Source: Rostratula benghalensis (Eukaryota; Chordata; Aves; Charadriiformes; Rostratulidae). Taken from it: DNA of 64,000 nt. The notes beneath the pieces are model-generated. The model saw only the letters and a program-made list of their open reading frames with translations, was not told where the DNA came from and did not search any database. The stretch is from contig VXAI01000039.1 in assembly GCA_013399305.1 (NCBI GenBank), positions 2,472,868 to 2,536,867 on the forward strand, in the 5' to 3' direction. This document shows positions 59,252 through 64,000 of this stretch, one piece after another (position 1 is the first letter of the stretch; each line of letters starts with the position of its first letter). The position numbers and the translations under genes are program-made.

Positions 59252-59440
59252 ACCGGCAAATCTTTTTTTCACGAGTTTTGCTAGTTAATGACCGGCTTTG
59301 CAGAAGCCATAGTCCTCGCCCCTTGCGGGGAGGCATTGAGGGAAAATTCCCGTGCAGTTGGAGGCTTTCACCAAGAGGTGGCGCTAACAATCACCAGAGT
59401 CAAAATAACGGCCTTGTAAAAGCGCCATAATCTATTTGCG
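59252..59440. promoter_or_regulatory. CpG-retaining block, candidate regulatory element or insulator
   Basis: About ten CpGs fall in 190 bp (CACCGG, CACGAG, GACCGG, CTCGCC, TGCGGG, CCCGTG, GGCGCT, AACGGC, AGCGCC, TGCGAC) in otherwise CpG-poor DNA. It contains a short hairpin, CCTCGCCCC/CGGGGAGG (59314-59333, one bulge), the near-palindrome GGGAAAATTCCC, and the CTCF-like site. It is preceded by a (CAA)n run (59229-59250). No snRNA, snoRNA or tRNA pattern was recognised. It is a candidate conserved element. Confidence 0.4.
59368..59386 (+). promoter_or_regulatory. CTCF-like binding motif
   Basis: TCACCAAGAGGTGGCGCTA agrees with the vertebrate CTCF core pattern CCA(C/G)(C/T)AG(A/G)(G/T)GGC(A/G)(C/G)(C/T) at nearly all high-information positions (CCA, AG, GTGGC, GCT). 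The main mismatches are the two bases between CCA and AG. It sits in a CpG-retaining block, as many CTCF sites do. Binding cannot be inferred from the motif alone. If real, the plus orientation would matter for loop polarity. Confidence 0.5.
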
Positions 59441-62400
59441 ACCTAAATTAAAGGTTTTATGTGGGCATGTGTGCTTATGTAGTAGTACGGTGTCCTCCTA
59501 TTTATGAGCTGTGCAATTGTATGTTTAGTCCTTTTTTTGGCGTAGGAAAGCCACACTATAATGTGTAATTATAACCTTGGTAAGCGTAACACCATGAAAG
59601 CTAGAATAAGTGGTGTGCGCAGCAGAGCAATGATAGGGTGATGACAGAGTGACATGCTATAACCAGCACGGCATAATAAGAAGAGTCTTGTCACTCCTAT
59701 TAAAAAGGCTGTTTTCTGAACCAGCTAACTTTTAGTTCCCCAGGAAAAGGGAAATGATGCTAAGCCTCGCCAAAGCACTGGCTAGGTTTGTCTGCTGGAC
59801 ACTTACCCAGAGGCTGTTAAGGACCTAGAGACATTGGGGCACTGGGATGGCACAGCCTCAGAAGGTCTCAAAGACAGGGGAAGTGAAGCAGTAGGTGCTC
59901 AGCTATGCAGGAGGTTAGGGTGGGTTCTGTGGCAAGGGCGATGGAGGACCCACCAGTTCTGATGGGTCATGGGTCTGATGGCTGTAGTGGGGAAGCCGAT
60001 GTTGGCCTCACCAGGGAGGTGTCTAAGTGAAATGCTGGAGGCTTCCCTCCAAGGTTTCCTGACGGTAGAAACAACCAGCAATCCTGTTGTGAAAAGTAGC
60101 TTGGAGGAACACAAACTTCGCTGAAGGGAGTACAAATTATTCTCAGTTTCTTTAATATCACTGCCAGTGGTGAATCCCAGGCTCATCTCTGTACTGCGGA
60201 GTTTCCAGTCCTCTGGTACCTGCGGATTGCTGTTGGCCACATTGGAAGTGCATACCGATTAGCATGGCTGAGGAAATTAAAAATCTCAGTGTGGGTATAT
60301 GGCCTAAACCACACAGAAAATTTAATTAAACTCTCCAAAAATCCTGCCAGAGAAGACAGCCTTTTACCGACTAAATCCCAGCCTTGCAAGCACTTTTATA
60401 TAGGATTGCAGAAGAGAACTTATGGCATTTTTGGTGTAGGCAAATCCCAGGGCTGGTTCGGGGTAACCAGTCCAGTGGTTCTGTTTTCGCTTTGGCAGGA
60501 GCACACCACTAATCTGAAAGCTGTTGACAGTCTTCTCAGTGATGCTTTTTTTCCGTGTTTGTGTTTTGTATTTTCTGGCTGAGTTAGTCCATATCCTGTA
60601 AACTTTCTTATTGTGCTTCATGCTCATTGCAATGACATCTACTGTGGAAGGGAGAGAGAAAGCTTATTAACCACAGGCTCGCCTCCTGCTGCCTGCAGTC
60701 AGAGACGGCCTGGGACAACATATTCAGCAGATGTTTCTGCTTTATAGATCAATGGAAACTTTACAGAGATATTTCCTTCTTCAGTCCAAAAGTGAATGCC
60801 AGCAAGTCTGAGATCCAGTAACTTTGTGCTGGACACCAAGAATTTTATTTGGTTTGTTATATTTTTTATACACACACAAACTAGCTACCAAAAAGTTGTC
60901 TTTTAACATCGCTTTAAATGGCATCTCTTAGAAGAATAAAGCTGCTATCATCTTGTGAAGAGACATCCTTCTGCCTTTACCGGCACATGAAGCATCAGTG
61001 TAGGCTGCAGCCCAGCAGAGTTGGGCACACACAAGTTGTAAACCACCAGCCCTCATCATGGGGTGGTATTTTCTGGTTCTGAGTCTCCATGGACTCTGTG
61101 GAACATACCCTTATTTCAAAGAATAAAAGAGAAATGAACTATTATATCCAAACAAAGGCAGGGTGGGAGTGGGAATACATCTTTCTTTCTGCAACTTAAC
61201 TTCTTGCCTTCTCGAGGATGGACTGACCAGGGAAGAAGGGATATGGAGAGGAAGGGAAAGAGATGGCTTAACATCTGTGTCCACTCATGACTCCATAGGG
61301 GTGGGAACACTAGACCCCCTTCCCAGTGCAGCACTCCTACCTGCTATGCCTTCTTCTGGTGTGGTTGCTCTCATGTTACAAGTTTCTCTCAAACTAACAA
61401 ACTTAACAGGAAATAAACTTTTTTACTATTTTGACCAAGAAGGCTCATCCTTGGTTTCAGATCACCCATGTGAAACCAGCTTAACCCTCCAGGACTCCTT
61501 TTCCTCTTGTACTTTGCCGTTTGTGCAAAGAATAATGGCCATTTGTGACTGAAGGAGATGCTTCATTTCCGTCTCTGTGTGTGCTGCAAGAGTGGTGGCA
61601 TCTGTAAGAAACAAACTTTCATACATCCCACTCTTGTGTGATAGGGAGATATACAACACTCTTGTGGTGGATAGGGCCAAAAGGGAGGCTTGACAAAGGT
61701 CTGTAGGAAACAGCAAATTCAGGTGCACGTCTTTCAATGATAGAAACCTCCTCTATGTTCAAACTTCAGATGATGTTTCAGTGATGGTAACATCAGTTGT
61801 CCTATCAAAGAAGACTTAAGCTAGTGAGAGTATATTTTATAGCAGCAAGTAACAGAATATTTCCAGTGATTGCCTCCCATAAAGGAGTTGGAGTCTCTCT
61901 CTGACTGATTCAGGCCAAATGTGGAGATATAGTCCTTTAATGTTTAGAGACCTGTAAATTTGGTGGGATATCTGCATGAAGAAATAGCTGTGCTGTATCT
62001 GGGAATCATCTTTTCTCAAAAGGCATCTTTTAAACGTATTGCAGCCTTCCCCTAAGGGAGAGCAGAGAGAAGCAAGTAGACCCTAGAAGTATGTGCACTT
62101 ACTGCGCAATAACAAAGGTCTCCTATAATTTAGATGGCATTTCTGTGTTGATCAAAAGGCCTTTGAGGCTCTGACATTTGAAAGAGCTGATTTACTTTAG
62201 TGCCTGGCTTTTAAATGCCAGCTATTGTGTAACACAGTGGTCAGTCCAACCAGGTCCTGCCAGAAACTTGTAAATGCACAATTCCCTACCTAGTCCTTTC
62301 CCAACCAAGCTTCATTTGGCAAACAGCATTAAGAATAGAAAGGTTATGAGGATATGAAAAATTTGTAATTTGCTTGCTAATCAAAGTAACCGTGATCATC

Positions 62401-63851
62401 CAATTTACTGCTGAGATTCTGACTATTCCTGTTTTCAGAGAGCTGCCACAGGGGCACCAGGTAGAAGCAAAGCCATTTATTTCTGTCTCAACTGTGTTGA
62501 GGGGAACTCAGGCTGCTGCAGGTAACCTTTCTGGTCAACAATGCCATCTTCCTCATGCCTAATGTCTGGACAAGGTGCTTGCAGTCATGCCTGGCTGCAA
62601 TGTTTATTTCACACACCTGCAGAACCACCTCTGGTCACCTGGATGGATGGGTACCTACAGCATCACTTCTAGTACACAGCAGCAGATTTCAGGATGCCTC
62701 TCCTTAAATATTTCTTCATGCACCAGCAAGACCCTGGTGCCCCTGAGCTCACGTTCTAATGGCATAGGCATTGTAGGTTTCCCATTTCTTTTCAAAAAAA
62801 TGTCTGCAGCTGACAGCTCATGTGACCCTTTTGTTAGTATGTAATTTAGACAGGAGGTGGACTTGGGTGTGCACCTCTGAAGGTGCAGAGCTGAGAGTGG
62901 GTCAGTTCTCACAGTGGGGGCTTGAGGGGGACAAACAGGCCAATTCCTGTGTCCCCATGAAAATCTGTAGCAGAAGAGCATCCCAAAGATGCCTCGGTGA
63001 ACCTTCCTGTGTTGCTGGGGAGGAGAGGGCAATTTTATTTGTAACACGAAGATCATCTCTCTTTTGCCTTGGACTGCACTGTAACTGGTGCAGGAGGAAG
63101 TAGCCGTTCTCTTCACTGGCAGCCACATCACCCACCTCTGGTCTTTGCGCTGTTGCATTTCAGACTATTGCTCTAGAAGCTGTGTTTCTGACTACAATCA
63201 CTCTTCTAGGATTGTATTTAATATACAAACAGTCTCTCTTAATAACAAAAAATCTTAGTTGTTTCCAGGGCAAATGTGTCACGCTCCTTTTGGCAGTGGC
63301 GGTAGGTGGCGTAATGTCCTTTCCAGCTATTATGAGCCTCCAGTAGATAAAGACATGACACCTTTGACACTCAAACACTACAGTCAAAACCTTATTTTCA
63401 GTTGCAACAGCTGACATTTTTATTAACATCCATGAAATATAAATTTGTGCCCTTAGGAGGAATTGACCAATGCCCCTCATGGAAGAGTCCAAGGGATTCT
63501 CAGTTTTTCACTCACTGTTTTAGCAGCTCAGGACTGAACTTCTTCAACACAGTCCTGTGATTAACTACCTCAGACCTTTAAATGAGATTGGCGTTTCATG
63601 GTGCTATACACACAGACAAGTTTTCAGGCTCTCAGGTTGAGTAGCTAGATTAGGAATAAATTTTCCCTTTCTTATTCAGTATTTTGCCTGTCATTTTTGT
63701 ACTCATCTCTGCTGGTGTACTTAGAGTGCTGATGGTCTTACTTCCAGTACCTTTCTGACAATTTTGCTGTGTTCATTTTTCTCCCAGGCATGTTATTTCT
63801 ATTACACAAAAAGTGTATTTTTATTTTTTCAACTTTAGGCCAGTAGTCTCC

Positions 63852-63865
63852 TTTTTTTTTTTTTT
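63852..63865. repeat. Poly-T tract
   Basis: Fourteen T residues; no associated element recognised. Confidence 0.8.
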
Positions 63866-64000
63866 CCAGTCTTGTGTAGAGCTTCTGCCCCTGCTATTTT
63901 CCTCCTGAACAAAACTATATTTATGTAAAACTTTGCACATTTTACAGCATCAAAGCTGTAACACATTCATTCAAATCATCAAAGCCATTGGACATCCAAT

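Larger units (their letters stand above)
58161..64000. other. Non-coding unique sequence to window end
   Basis: No gene is recognised. Overlapping frames at 58321-58775 (+/-) and a 167-codon minus frame at 62655-63158 have no domain. The latter is the longest unassigned frame in the window but overlaps a 93-codon plus frame, and its composition is unremarkable. A CpG-retaining block with a CTCF-type motif is listed separately. Poly-T of 14 nt lies at 63852-63865. A second GGTAGGTGGCG near 63302-63312 is a weaker CTCF-like match. Confidence 0.45.

Noticed and set aside
59281..59420. Possible structured RNA gene (snRNA/snoRNA/tRNA)
   Set aside because: The small GC hairpin and CpG content prompted a check against remembered U1-U12, 7SK and tRNA patterns; none fitted.
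62655..63158. 167-codon minus-strand open frame, the longest unassigned frame
   Set aside because: No recognisable domain, overlaps a 93-codon plus-strand frame and another minus frame, no promoter or splice context. Chance or compositional openness is more likely than a gene.
63302..63315. Second CTCF-like GGTAGGTGGCGTAA
   Set aside because: Mismatches at the 3' GC(C/T) positions and no CCA block; weaker than the site at 59368.

Overview
The window looks like about 64 kb of avian nuclear DNA with no protein-coding gene that I can recognise. The bird call rests on several CR1 (chicken repeat 1) LINE copies, including 3' ends with the bird-type tandem ATTCTATGA / TCATAGAAT or TCACAGAAT signature at about 7.42, 17.86 and 38.99 kb. 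It also rests on the low overall repeat load and the absence of mammalian L1/Alu-type repeats. The host species cannot be named. The region is either intergenic (gene-desert-like) or a very large intron. No CpG island, no convincing exon chain, no tRNA/rRNA/snRNA and no CRISPR-like array was seen. The open frames of 60-170 codons scattered through it have no recognisable domains and often overlap on both strands.

The readable content is a layered record of retrotransposons. Younger CR1 copies lie at 2.69-3.45 kb (+), 7.42-7.54 kb (-), 16.00-17.87 kb (+, carrying a decayed ORF2 with reverse transcriptase), 38.99-39.42 kb (-, best preserved) and 52.38-52.60 kb (-). Much older CR1-clade fragments lie at 28.44-28.71, 32.29-33.01 and 37.92-38.33 kb (all +). 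An L3-like LINE 3' end lies at 30.54-30.63 kb, and ancient SINE (MIR/CORE-like) relics at about 8.5, 20.0, 35.5 and possibly 42.5 kb. The most unusual item is at 54.9-56.06 kb on the minus strand: a badly decayed Ty3/Gypsy LTR-retrotransposon pol segment with reverse transcriptase and RNase H in the right order and spacing. Gypsy elements are rare in birds.

Unique-sequence signals that may be functional are a 20-pair hairpin next to a CpG-retaining block at 34.55-34.71 kb; a CpG-retaining block with a good CTCF-type motif at 59.25-59.44 kb; an AGGTCA inverted repeat at 12.0 kb; a perfect 24-bp palindrome at 5.97 kb; and AT-rich segments resembling conserved non-coding elements (for example 8.04-8.33 kb).

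Three assembly gaps (23934-23994, 47328-47351, 57903-57977) each sit at or inside a simple repeat: (AAAAG)n, a T/G homopolymer junction, and a (TTTC)n-to-(TTCC)n pyrimidine tract. Repeat lengths there are therefore not reliable. All family calls come from reading the sequence against remembered motif patterns; no database search was possible.
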